A stretch of DNA of 34,250 nucleotides from an uncultured Oscillospiraceae bacterium (GTDB lineage: Bacteria; Bacillota; Clostridia; Oscillospirales; Oscillospiraceae). This document shows positions 22,402-30,639 of the stretch, in pieces. The notes below the pieces were generated by a model. The model had not been told where the DNA came from and made no database searches. It saw only the letters and a program-made list of their open reading frames with translations. Each line of letters opens with the position of its first letter. Within the stretch, counting starts at the first letter, position 1. The DNA is taken from contig CAKTRJ010000025.1 of assembly GCA_934597345.1 (NCBI GenBank), forward strand, positions 1-34,250, given 5' to 3'. The translations under genes and the position numbers were made by a program.

Positions 22402-24913
22402 ATGGGTGGTATCCTCGTGTATTTTGATCCTTGCGGTGATCGCCCTGCGGTATCTGCTGCGGGGGAAAATCAGCCTGCGGCTGCAATACGCCCTGTGGCT
22501 GCTGGTGCTGGCGCGGCTGCTGATTCCCGTCAGCTTCGGCAGCACGGACATCAGCGTCATGTCGGTGGTGGAAAAGGCACCGGCGGTGCAGGCGGTGGAA
22601 AGCGTCCGGGACGTGGACACTATTTGGCAGGCCGGCAACGGCTCTGTTCAGGGACATCCCATCGGCGGAGGGGTGGATAATACCGTGATGCTGGCGGAGC
22701 CCAGCGCGCCGGAGGCCCAGTTCCACCGCATGTCCAGTGCGCTGAACTTGCGCAAGGTGCTGCTGCCCATATGGTGGTGCGGCGCGGCAGTGACACTGCT
22801 GGTGTTTCTGACCGCCAACCTCCGCTTTGCCGCGCGGCTGCGGAAAAGCCGCCGTCCCCTGACGGTGGAGGGCGCGGCGCTGAGCGTCTACGTGGCGGAT
22901 GAGAGGGCGGTGCCATGCCTGTTCGGCCTGTTCCGGCCCGCCATCTATGTGACGCAGGCCGCGGCGGATGATCCAGAGCTGCTGCGCCATACGGTGACCC
23001 ACGAGACCACCCATTTCCGGCAGGGCGACCATGTGTGGGCGCTGCTGCGGACGGTGTGTCTGGCGCTGCACTGGTGGAATCCGCTGGTGTGGTGGGCGGC
23101 GAAGCTGTCCCGTCAGGATGGGGAGCTGGCCTGTGACGAGGCCACCATCCGCGCCCTGGGTGAGAGCGAGCGGACCGCCTATGGCCGCACGCTGATCCGT
23201 ATGGCCTGCGGCCCCGGTTCCCATGTGCTGCTGACGGCCACCACCATGGACGGCGGCAAGACCAGCCTTCATGAGCGGATCGTCCTGCTGGCAAAGAAGC
23301 CCCGCACGGCGGTGACCGCCGCCATTGCGGTGGTGCTGGCGGCGGCGCTGTGCATCGGCTGCACCTTCACAGGGGCGAAGAAAGACGAAGTGACGGCAGA
23401 GCCAGATACCATTGCCGGTTATATGGCGGCGCTGACGGTGGATGACGTCACCGGCTGGAACGTGAAGCAATACCCCAATATCACACTGGGCCGTCTGGTG
23501 ACGGCCATGAACGATGCCGCCGCTTATGAGATCACGGCGGAGGAGGCCCTGGGTTATGGAGAGAACGGGCAGGAGTGGTTCGTTTCCCTGCATGCCGACG
23601 GCCATGAGCTGATGCTGAACTGCGGCGACATGGGCGGGATCGTGCATGTCGTTGATCTCAGCGCGGCGGCATCGTCGGCTTATCCGGTGGACCGGGAGAT
23701 CGAGGCCTATTTCCGCCACGATACCCTCTATGATCTGGTGCGCCACGCCCAGGCTGACAACGCTGTCATCGACTACACCGCCTATGAGACCTTCCGGCCC
23801 CAGCTGGACACGGTGATGCAGCGGATGCTGGACGGTCTGGCAAACGATCCCGGCGGGCTTTACGCCTATCAGCTGGTCTGCTTTACCCGGGTCTGGCAGT
23901 ACGATACCGGCGGCGGAAACCGGGCGGAGGTCTATCAGTTCGACTACGCCCTTCTGGCCGAGAAGCCGGAGGAGGTCACAATGGCGGGTGCCATGTATCT
24001 GGACGATCAGCAGCGGCTGCGGGGCTTCTCCAACTGCGGCAATGTGGTGGCCCGGTACCGGGACGACACCCTGCTGGGACTGGTGCTCATGGGCAGCGAC
24101 AACAGCTATGTGCCGTCCTTTGATGAGGACTGGTCCTGGGCAGACCAGATGCTGTCGGCCATGCAGCAGGAGCTTGACCGCGGCAGTATATGGCTCGACT
24201 GGCCCGACAAGGCGGAGCTGACCACCCAGACCTTCACCTATCAGGACCTGACGGTGCAGGTGACCAATGTCTACCTGATGCAGAAGGGTCAGGTGCGGGA
24301 GGATGCGGATGAGGTCTTTGAAAACGATATCTACATCGTCTCGCCCGGCGCTGCCTTCACCGTCCTGGAGTGCGGCAGCGAGAATGACGCCGACGGTGTT
24401 CCCTACGCCAACTGGCTGTACTATGCGCCGGATGGCGCCGCTACCGAGCTGTGGCCCGGCGACACCGTTCCGATCATCAGCGATACCTCCATCGGCCATG
24501 AGAGCTTTCCTGTCCTGCGTTTCTACCTGTACGACAGCTGGCTCCAGGCCCCCTCCACTGATCCTCTCGCGTCCGTCCGCACCGCTATCGAGGCGGAGGA
24601 GCAGCGGTCCTATGCCCGCAATGTCCGGGTGGATACTCTCTCCGTCAACGAAGCCGAGACGAAGCGGGTATCCCAGAACTACATGGGCAGCGAGCTGGCC
24701 ATTGCCCGGGGCTGGTCCGACGACCTGTTGACCAATCACTTCCTGGTGGTGGACGCCGCCTATTACATCGAGTACGACCATACCCGCACACCGCTGGAGG
24801 GCGGCAATGTCACCCAGCAGTTCTATCTGGCACAGAACGAGGCGGGTCGCTGGATCATCGTGGACAACGCCATGCGCTCAGCCGACGGGCAGGAGGAGAA
24901 TACGTTATGGTGA
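22394..24913 (+). CDS. BlaR1-like M56 metalloprotease receptor with a novel-looking extracellular region
   Basis: An 839-residue membrane protein. Hydrophobic segments near 3-22, 33-47, 122-142 and 305-323 frame a cytoplasmic M56 protease domain with zinc motif HETTH (203-207) and ELACDEA (244-250). After the last segment, instead of a penicillin-binding domain, there is a module at about 338-592. It is homologous to both halves of the downstream lipoprotein, sharing for example NDAA.YEIT, FRHDTLYDLVR and CGNVVARY. A second part (about 600-735) is unassigned, and the last 100 residues resemble small DUF4829/NTF2-like domains seen in related receptors. It overlaps the repressor by 8 bp and the lipoprotein by 7 bp. 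It likely senses an external signal and relieves BlaI repression; the ligand is unknown. Confidence 0.88.
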   Translation: MIEWVVSSCILILAVIALRYLLRGKISLRLQYALWLLVLARLLIPVSFGSTDISVMSVVEKAPAVQAVESVRDVDTIWQAGNGSVQGHPIGGGVDNTVMLAEPSAPEAQFHRMSSALNLRKVLLPIWWCGAAVTLLVFLTANLRFAARLRKSRRPLTVEGAALSVYVADERAVPCLFGLFRPAIYVTQAAADDPELLRHTVTHETTHFRQGDHVWALLRTVCLALHWWNPLVWWAAKLSRQDGELACDEATIRALGESERTAYGRTLIRMACGPGSHVLLTATTMDGGKTSLHERIVLLAKKPRTAVTAAIAVVLAAALCIGCTFTGAKKDEVTAEPDTIAGYMAALTVDDVTGWNVKQYPNITLGRLVTAMNDAAAYEITAEEALGYGENGQEWFVSLHADGHELMLNCGDMGGIVHVVDLSAAASSAYPVDREIEAYFRHDTLYDLVRHAQADNAVIDYTAYETFRPQLDTVMQRMLDGLANDPGGLYAYQLVCFTRVWQYDTGGGNRAEVYQFDYALLAEKPEEVTMAGAMYLDDQQRLRGFSNCGNVVARYRDDTLLGLVLMGSDNSYVPSFDEDWSWADQMLSAMQQELDRGSIWLDWPDKAELTTQTFTYQDLTVQVTNVYLMQKGQVREDADEVFENDIYIVSPGAAFTVLECGSENDADGVPYANWLYYAPDGAATELWPGDTVPIISDTSIGHESFPVLRFYLYDSWLQAPSTDPLASVRTAIEAEEQRSYARNVRVDTLSVNEAETKRVSQNYMGSELAIARGWSDDLLTNHFLVVDAAYYIEYDHTRTPLEGGNVTQQFYLAQNEAGRWIIVDNAMRSADGQEENTLW

Positions 24914-26580
24914 AGAAGTTTTGTGTCCTTTTGCTGACCACGCTGCTGCTGGCCCTGCTGACAGCCTGCGGCGGGGATGGCAGAAAGCAGCCGGAGCCGG
25001 ACACCATCGCCTACGTCATGGAGGAGGCGACAGAGCAGACCCTGGGTGCGATCGATCCGGAGGAGTATCCCGGATTAAAGCTGGAAAACCTGATCCCCGC
25101 ACTGAATGACGCCGCCTTTTATGAGATCACGGAGGAAAAAGCAAAGTCGGCGGGCTTTGGACAGACCGAAAAAGAGTGGTTCGTCCTTGTGCCCATCACC
25201 GGCGGCCATGACCTGGCGCTCTGGTGTGATGAGTCGGAGGACATTGTCCAGGTTTTTGATGTGTCCGCGCTGGCATCATCCAAGTTTCCCATTGACTGGC
25301 AGATGAGCGGCTTTTTCCGTCATCATGACCTCTATCAACTGGTGCGCACCGCAAAGGACTATCCCCAGCAGCTGGAGCACCCTGATTATGAGAATATGCA
25401 GGCCAGTATCGAACTGCTGCTGAATCCGCTGACGGGCCGTTTGCGGTTCGGCACGACCTGGTACACCGACCATGAGGTCAAGACCTTTGCCAAAGTGTGG
25501 AGCTATGACGAGGACGGCAATCAGGTGAACATATACCGGCTGCGGGCGCTGGCCTACGCCAAACCGGAAGAGGTGGAGGAGCTGTCCGACTGGCTCTCGC
25601 TGGACAGCCAGGGACGCTATTACGCCGTGAACTGGTGGGGGTATGTGGCGGCGCGGTTCCATAACGGCGCACTGCTGGGACTGGTGCGTTTGAATGAGGA
25701 CGGCAGCGGCTATACCTCGGACGGCTTTGCCGATTTTCGCGAGGATGACGGCTGGCGTGAGCGGATGCTGGCGGCGTGGCAGACATGGCTGACGGCGTCA
25801 GCGGAGCCTGCGGAGCCGGAGGAGCCGGAGGACACCGCCGACATGGCGGCGCTGCTGCGCGGCATCCGTCCGGCGGATGTGGTGATCAACTACAATGTGT
25901 ATCCCAAGGTGACGGAGGAACAGGCGGCCGCCGCCCTCAACAGCGCGGCGGAGCACCAGATCACCGAGACGCAGGCCCGGGAGACCGAGGGTTACCCCGG
26001 CTGCGGCTATCCCTTCTGGGGAATGAACATAGACGGCGTGGATCTCTATGTCAAGTGCGGTCTGGTGGAGAATGTGGTCTGGGTCGGAGACAACAACGGC
26101 GGCGAGGGCTACTTCAAGGATGAAACGCTCTATGAGCTGGTGCGTCATTGCCGGGACTATGACGAAGTTATCGACCAGGCGGCCTATGCCCGGTTCAAAT
26201 CCCAGATCGACGCCGTGATGCAGGGGGAGTTGGAGGCTTACGCAAACAGTCCCGGGGAGTTTCATGCCTATCAGCTGATGAATTTCTCGCCTGTCTGGAC
26301 CTATACCACCGACGACGGCAACCGGGCGGAGTGGTATGACTTCGACTTCGCCCTGATCCCTGACAGACCGGATCTGGACTTCTGGTCCGGCGGCATCTAT
26401 ATGGACAGTCAGCTGCGGGTGCGGGGCTTTTTCGTCTGCGGCAATGTGGTGGCCCGCTATAAAAACGATGACTTCCTTGGACTGGTGTTCATGGCCAGCG
26501 ATGATCTGTACGGAACCCAGCCCTTTGAGAAAGACCCCGCCTGGGTGGAGGCGATGCTGGCCGCAAGAGACGGCTGCTGA
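24907..26580 (+). CDS. Lipoprotein with two copies of the receptor's extracellular module
   Basis: A 557-residue predicted lipoprotein: signal peptide, lipobox LLTAC with Cys21, and two homologous modules at about 32-293 and 309-553 joined by an acidic proline-rich linker (PAEPEEPEDT). Both match residues 338-592 of the receptor encoded just upstream; module 2 keeps CGNVVARYKNDDFLGLVFMASD almost as in the receptor. I do not recognise the module as a named family. ATG 24907 overlaps the receptor stop by 7 bp. Being anchored on the same side of the membrane as the receptor sensor region, it could be a co-receptor, ligand trap or target of the system. Confidence 0.88.
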   Translation: MVKKFCVLLLTTLLLALLTACGGDGRKQPEPDTIAYVMEEATEQTLGAIDPEEYPGLKLENLIPALNDAAFYEITEEKAKSAGFGQTEKEWFVLVPITGGHDLALWCDESEDIVQVFDVSALASSKFPIDWQMSGFFRHHDLYQLVRTAKDYPQQLEHPDYENMQASIELLLNPLTGRLRFGTTWYTDHEVKTFAKVWSYDEDGNQVNIYRLRALAYAKPEEVEELSDWLSLDSQGRYYAVNWWGYVAARFHNGALLGLVRLNEDGSGYTSDGFADFREDDGWRERMLAAWQTWLTASAEPAEPEEPEDTADMAALLRGIRPADVVINYNVYPKVTEEQAAAALNSAAEHQITETQARETEGYPGCGYPFWGMNIDGVDLYVKCGLVENVVWVGDNNGGEGYFKDETLYELVRHCRDYDEVIDQAAYARFKSQIDAVMQGELEAYANSPGEFHAYQLMNFSPVWTYTTDDGNRAEWYDFDFALIPDRPDLDFWSGGIYMDSQLRVRGFFVCGNVVARYKNDDFLGLVFMASDDLYGTQPFEKDPAWVEAMLAARDGC

Positions 26581-26617
26581 ATAAAAAAGAAGTGGCACTG
26601 CCACTTCTTTTTTATTC
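26579..26617. terminator. Bidirectional terminator between lipoprotein and trkH
   Basis: Perfect 19-nt arms (GAATAAAAAAGAAGTGGCA) around one base, with A/T tracts at both ends. It includes the last base of the lipoprotein stop and overlaps the trkH stop. Confidence 0.9.
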
Positions 26618-28061
26618 ATTTATTCCGCCAGGTGGAGGGGCTCAGCAGCACCAGCAGGGGCATCAGCTCCAGACGGCCCATCAGCATGATCAGGGCCAGC
26701 ACCAGCTTGCTGAACCATGAGAGGGGGGCGAAGTTGGCCATGGGGCCGAGAGTGCCCAGAGACGGGCCTACGTTGCTGATACAGGTCAGGGAGGCCACGA
26801 AGGACTCCGTAAAGCCCAGCACGTCCAGCGATACCACCAGCGTACCGGCCATCAGGATCAGCAGATACGCCACCTGGAACATGTGGGCGGAGGTGACGGC
26901 CTTTTCGTCCACGCTCTGCCCGTCCATGGTGATAACGGATACCCGGTTGGGGTGGATGATGTGATCCAGCTCCCGCCGCAGGCTCTTCACCTGAAGCATC
27001 AGGCGGCTGACCTTCATGCCGCCCGCGGTGGAACCGGCGCAGCCGCCCACATACATCAGCAGCACCAGGATGCACCGGCTGAAGGTGGGCCACAGGGTGA
27101 AGTCCTTGGTGGCATAGCCGGTGGTGCTCATGATGGTGGTGGCCTGGAAGGCGGCGTCCTTGGCCGACTCATACCAGCCCTGTCCCAGCTCCACATGCAG
27201 ATCCACGCAGATAAGGCCGATGGTGATGGCCAGGATCAGCAGATACCACCGCAGCTCCTCGCTGCGCAGGGCGTCCTTGATGCGGCCCCGCACCACGGCG
27301 TACAGCAGCGAGAAGTTGATGCCCGCCAAAAACGTAAACACCACGATGACCCATGTGATGGCGTCTGATTGATAGGAGGCGATGGAGGTGTTGCGGACAG
27401 AGAAGCCGCCGGTGGCCATGGTGGTAAAGGCGTGGTTCACCGCGTCGAACCATGACATGCCCGCGATCCGCAGCGCCACGGCCTCCGCCGCCGTCAGCAC
27501 GATATAGATGGTGTAGAGGATCTTGGCGGTGCCGCCCACGCGGGGCACCAGCTTGGACTTGATGGGGCCGGGGCTTTCCGCCTTCATCAGGTAGTAGGCG
27601 CCGTCGCCCAGATGGGGCGTCAGGGCAAGGAACAGCACCAGCACGCCCATGCCGCCCATCCACTGGGTCTCGCTGCGCCAGAAGAGGATGCTGGGCGGCA
27701 TAGTCTCCACCGAGTCCAGAATGGTGGCGCCGGTGGTGGTCAGGCCGGAGGCCGTCTCGAACAGTGCGTCCACGAAGGAGGGGATGGTGTCCGACAGCAG
27801 ATAGGGGAAGGCGCCCAGCAGCGTCAGCGCTACCCAGGCCAGCGCCACGGCGGCATAACCGTCCCGGCCCTGCATCCGCATACGGGTCACCGGCACCAGA
27901 TAGGCCAGCGCACCCAGCACACCGCACAGCAGCGCCGAGGTCAGAAATGCCTCCCAGCAGCCGTCGCCATAGCCAAGGCTGACCAGCAGCGGCAGCAGCA
28001 TAAAGCCGGCCTCGACCCACAGCACATAACCAGCCGTGCGGGTGATCAATCGAATATTCAT
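26616..28061 (-). CDS. trkH: TrkH/KtrB family potassium uptake channel subunit
   Basis: A 481-residue membrane protein with the four-fold repeat of K+ channel-like loops: ASGLTTTGAT, TTMATGGFS, TTIMSTTGYA, and CISNVGPSLG. The selectivity glycine is present in each of these filters. It works with a TrkA/KtrA nucleotide-binding subunit that is not in the window. ATG 28061 is used, with GAGGTAATTG upstream; a 12-codon extension lacks a site. It has a strong promoter at 28106-28135. Confidence 0.94.
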   Translation of the reverse strand: MNIRLITRTAGYVLWVEAGFMLLPLLVSLGYGDGCWEAFLTSALLCGVLGALAYLVPVTRMRMQGRDGYAAVALAWVALTLLGAFPYLLSDTIPSFVDALFETASGLTTTGATILDSVETMPPSILFWRSETQWMGGMGVLVLFLALTPHLGDGAYYLMKAESPGPIKSKLVPRVGGTAKILYTIYIVLTAAEAVALRIAGMSWFDAVNHAFTTMATGGFSVRNTSIASYQSDAITWVIVVFTFLAGINFSLLYAVVRGRIKDALRSEELRWYLLILAITIGLICVDLHVELGQGWYESAKDAAFQATTIMSTTGYATKDFTLWPTFSRCILVLLMYVGGCAGSTAGGMKVSRLMLQVKSLRRELDHIIHPNRVSVITMDGQSVDEKAVTSAHMFQVAYLLILMAGTLVVSLDVLGFTESFVASLTCISNVGPSLGTLGPMANFAPLSWFSKLVLALIMLMGRLELMPLLVLLSPSTWRNK

Positions 28062-28105
28062 GAAACAATTACCTCGTTTTGCAAAAAAGGCAGACAATTA
28101 CTATT

Positions 28106-28135
28106 ATTATAGCCCCGGCGGCGGGAAACTGTCAA
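28106..28135 (-). promoter_or_regulatory. Promoter of trkH
   Basis: TTGACA (28135-28130), 18 bp, TATAAT (28111-28106) on the minus strand: both boxes are exact consensus. Confidence 0.8.
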
Positions 28136-28206
28136 GCGTAACGCCTCCTTTACACGTCGATAGACATAAAACTTTTGAATTTGCCGCAGAAATTGAAACG
28201 TCCGGC

Positions 28207-28234
28207 TTGCTTTTCGGAAAATATATGGTATACT
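28207..28234 (+). promoter_or_regulatory. Probable promoter of murA
   Basis: TTGCTT (28207-28212), 16 bp, TATACT (28229-28234) with an upstream TGG giving an extended -10. It lies about 160 bp before the murA start, leaving a long leader. Confidence 0.6.
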
Positions 28235-28262
28235 TATCATGTTATTATGCGTTTATCTTTCT

Positions 28263-28285
28263 ACACTATATGGTGTATATAGTGT
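28263..28285. promoter_or_regulatory. Dyad in the murA leader
   Basis: ACACTATA, 7 bp, TATAGTGT: perfect 8-bp arms, 29 bp downstream of the -10 box. It may be an operator or an RNA hairpin; the regulator is unknown. Flanking TTATCTT (28254-28260) and AAGATAA (28309-28315) could pair around it. Confidence 0.45.
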
Positions 28286-28391
28286 ATGAAGTTTTCCGCT
28301 GTGGGTAAGATAAGCGTCGGACAGAGTTTCCGGCGACGACCTTCCATCGCTGCCCGCGGCTTTGTAAAAGTTGGAAGAGAGGGTGCAAATT

Positions 28392-29687
28392 TTGAATAAG
28401 TATATTGTCAACGGCGGTCATCCCCTGTATGGCGAGGTCACGGTCAGCGGCGCGAAAAACGCGGCGGTGGCCATCATTCCCGCTGCCCTGATGGTGGAGG
28501 GTGTATGCCGGATCGAAAACATTCCCCAGATCAGCGATGTGACGCTGTTCTTCTCCATTCTGGATGAACTGGGCGCAAAGGTGCGGGTGCTGAATCCCCA
28601 CGCGGTGGAGTTGGACTGCCGCACCATCCGTTCGACCCGCCCCAGCTATGAGCTGGCGCGGCGCATCCGGGCCAGCTATTACCTGCTGGGCGCGCTGCTG
28701 GGCCGCTTTGGCGAGGCCACGGTGGCCATGCCCGGCGGCTGCGACTTCGGCGTGCGGCCCATCGACCAGCACATCAAGGGCTTTACCGCCATGGGCGCCG
28801 AGGTGTCCGTGGAGGGCGGCTATATCAACGCGCGGGCCAAAAACGGCCATCTCCATGGTGCCAACATCTATCTGGATGTGGTGTCTGTGGGCGCCACCAT
28901 GAACATCATGATGGCGGCGGCGCTGGCTGAGGGGACGACCGTGATCGAAAACGCCGCCCGTGAGCCCCATATCGTGGATCTGGCCAACTTCCTGAATTCC
29001 ATGGGCGCGGACGTGAAGGGCGCGGGTACGGATTCCATCAAGATCCGGGGCGTGCAGCACCTGAACGGTGGCAGCTATGCCATCATCCCCGACCAGATCG
29101 AGGCAGGCACCTACATGGCGGCGGTGGCCGCCACCGGCGGCGAGCTGCTGATCCGCAACGTGATCCCCAAGCACATGGACTGCATCAGCGCCAAGCTGAT
29201 GGAGATGGGCGTGGAGATCGAGGAGAACGGCGACGAAATGCTGGTGCGGCGCACCGGCCGTTTGCGGCGCACCAATATCAAGACCATGCCGTATCCCGGC
29301 TTCCCCACGGATATGCAGCCACAGATCGCGTCTGTGCTGGCGCTGGCCGACGGCACCAGCCTGATCACGGAAAGCGTGTGGAACAACCGCTTTAAATATG
29401 TAGATGAGCTGAAGCGCCTTGGCGCGCGCATCCAGGTGGACGGCAAGATGGCCGTGCTGGAGGGCGTGGATCACTTCACCGGCGCACCGGTGCAGGCCCC
29501 TGACCTGCGGGCGGGCGCGGCGCTGGTGATCGCGGCGCTGGCGGCCCATGGCACCACCGAGATCAGCCATGTGCAGTTCATCGAGCGCGGCTATGAGGAT
29601 ATCGTGGGCAAGCTGCGCGCCGTGGGCGCGGATATCTGCATGGTGGACGAACCGGAGGCGGAAAAGGAAGAGGCCCGCATCGGGTAA
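28392..29687 (+). CDS. murA: UDP-N-acetylglucosamine 1-carboxyvinyltransferase
   Basis: First committed step of peptidoglycan synthesis: transfer of enolpyruvate from PEP to UDP-GlcNAc. The 431-residue product begins NKYIVNGG after its initiator, has the catalytic cysteine in PGGCDFGVRPIDQHIKG (the residue fosfomycin attacks in this family), and the C-terminal RAGAALVIAALAAHG with the HFIERGYE-like motif QFIERGYEDI. The start is TTG 28392, with GAGAGGG 8 nt upstream; no ATG fits. It is followed by rlmH 69 bp later. Confidence 0.94.
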   Translation: MNKYIVNGGHPLYGEVTVSGAKNAAVAIIPAALMVEGVCRIENIPQISDVTLFFSILDELGAKVRVLNPHAVELDCRTIRSTRPSYELARRIRASYYLLGALLGRFGEATVAMPGGCDFGVRPIDQHIKGFTAMGAEVSVEGGYINARAKNGHLHGANIYLDVVSVGATMNIMMAAALAEGTTVIENAAREPHIVDLANFLNSMGADVKGAGTDSIKIRGVQHLNGGSYAIIPDQIEAGTYMAAVAATGGELLIRNVIPKHMDCISAKLMEMGVEIEENGDEMLVRRTGRLRRTNIKTMPYPGFPTDMQPQIASVLALADGTSLITESVWNNRFKYVDELKRLGARIQVDGKMAVLEGVDHFTGAPVQAPDLRAGAALVIAALAAHGTTEISHVQFIERGYEDIVGKLRAVGADICMVDEPEAEKEEARIG

Positions 29688-29756
29688 TTGAACATCATAT
29701 TCAGCGTCTGCCCGGCGATACCGGCGGGCGCTGAGTTACTTTTACGAGGTGGACAT

Positions 29757-30236
29757 ATGCAGCGGATCACCGTGCTGTGCGTGGGCAAGCTGAAGGAAAA
29801 ATTTTATGCCGACGCGGCGGCGGAGTACATCAAGCGGCTGAGCCGGTACTGTAAGATCGAGGTGACGGAGCTGCCGGAGATGCGCCTTCCCGAGGATCCC
29901 TCCCCGGCGGAGATCAAAAAGGCGCTGGCGGCCGAGGCCAACGCCATCCGGCAGAAGCTGGAGGGCGGCGCGGTGGTGGCCATGTGCATCGAGGGACAGA
30001 CCTGCTCCAGCGAGGCGCTGTCCAAAAAGCTGGCGGCCTTCGCGCTGGAGGGGAAAAGCAAGGTGACATTTCTGATCGGCGGCAGCTTCGGGCTGGACGA
30101 GACGCTGAAAAAGCAGGCCGACTGGCGATTGAGCATGTCGCCCATGACGTTCCCCCACCATCTGGCGCGGGTGATGCTGCTGGAGCAGATCTATCGGGCG
30201 TGCCAGATCGCGGAGGGCACGCGCTATCATAAATGA
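29757..30236 (+). CDS. rlmH: 23S rRNA (pseudouridine1915-N3)-methyltransferase
   Basis: A SPOUT-class methyltransferase that modifies pseudouridine 1915 in helix 69 of 23S rRNA. The 159-residue length is exactly typical, and the C-terminal knot sequence is clear: FLIGGSFGLDE, LSMSPMTFPHHLARVMLLEQIYRA, and the terminal YHK. ATG 29757 follows ACGAGGTGG. A hairpin of GC-rich sequence lies between murA and this gene but has no clean T-tract, so the two may be co-transcribed. Confidence 0.96.
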   Translation: MQRITVLCVGKLKEKFYADAAAEYIKRLSRYCKIEVTELPEMRLPEDPSPAEIKKALAAEANAIRQKLEGGAVVAMCIEGQTCSSEALSKKLAAFALEGKSKVTFLIGGSFGLDETLKKQADWRLSMSPMTFPHHLARVMLLEQIYRACQIAEGTRYHK

Positions 30237-30252
30237 CGAGGGAGGTTTTACG

Positions 30253-30639
30253 ATGAGCTTTTGGAACGATCTGATCCATAAAGGGGAGCTTCCGCAGGAC
30301 TTTTGGGAGGATTTTATGGGGGCTTCCGCCTGGAGCTTTCATAAAAAGGAGATGGACTGGCCGCTGGAGGAAAACGGCGAAAAGGTGAAGGCTGTGCTGC
30401 TGAAGGAGACCTTCGACTCCCCGGCGGAGTCCGACATGGTGATCTCCATGCTGGCGGCCTACGGCATCCCCTGCTTCAAGTATTATGACAAGGATGGCGG
30501 CGCGGGAAAGGTCATCAACGGCTTCTCCGGCTACGGCGCGTCGCTGTATGTGCCCCAGACCATGCTGGAGGAGGCCCGGAATATTCTGAACGCGGAAGCG
30601 GTAGAGGAGGACGAAAACGATGATGGATTACATGCGTGA
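30253..30639 (+). CDS. DUF2007-like protein
   Basis: A 128-residue soluble protein. Residues about 45-115 fit the DUF2007/putative signal-transducing domain: VKAVLLKETFDSPAESDMVISMLAAYGIPCFKYYD, then the LYVPQTMLEEARNIL segment. Its function is unknown. ATG 30253 follows GGGAGG 16 bp after rlmH. Its last 20 bp overlap the phosphosugar mutase start, an unusually long overlap that suggests coupled translation. Confidence 0.8.
   Translation: MSFWNDLIHKGELPQDFWEDFMGASAWSFHKKEMDWPLEENGEKVKAVLLKETFDSPAESDMVISMLAAYGIPCFKYYDKDGGAGKVINGFSGYGASLYVPQTMLEEARNILNAEAVEEDENDDGLHA

Noticed and set aside
22310..24781. Minus-strand open frame of 823 codons opposite the BlaR1-like gene
   Set aside because: No start context or domain; the sense strand has zinc-protease motifs and overlapping operon genes.
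28036..28308. Plus-strand frame of 90 codons between trkH and murA
   Set aside because: It spans the trkH and murA promoters and has no ribosome site; composition changes with the AT-rich promoter DNA.
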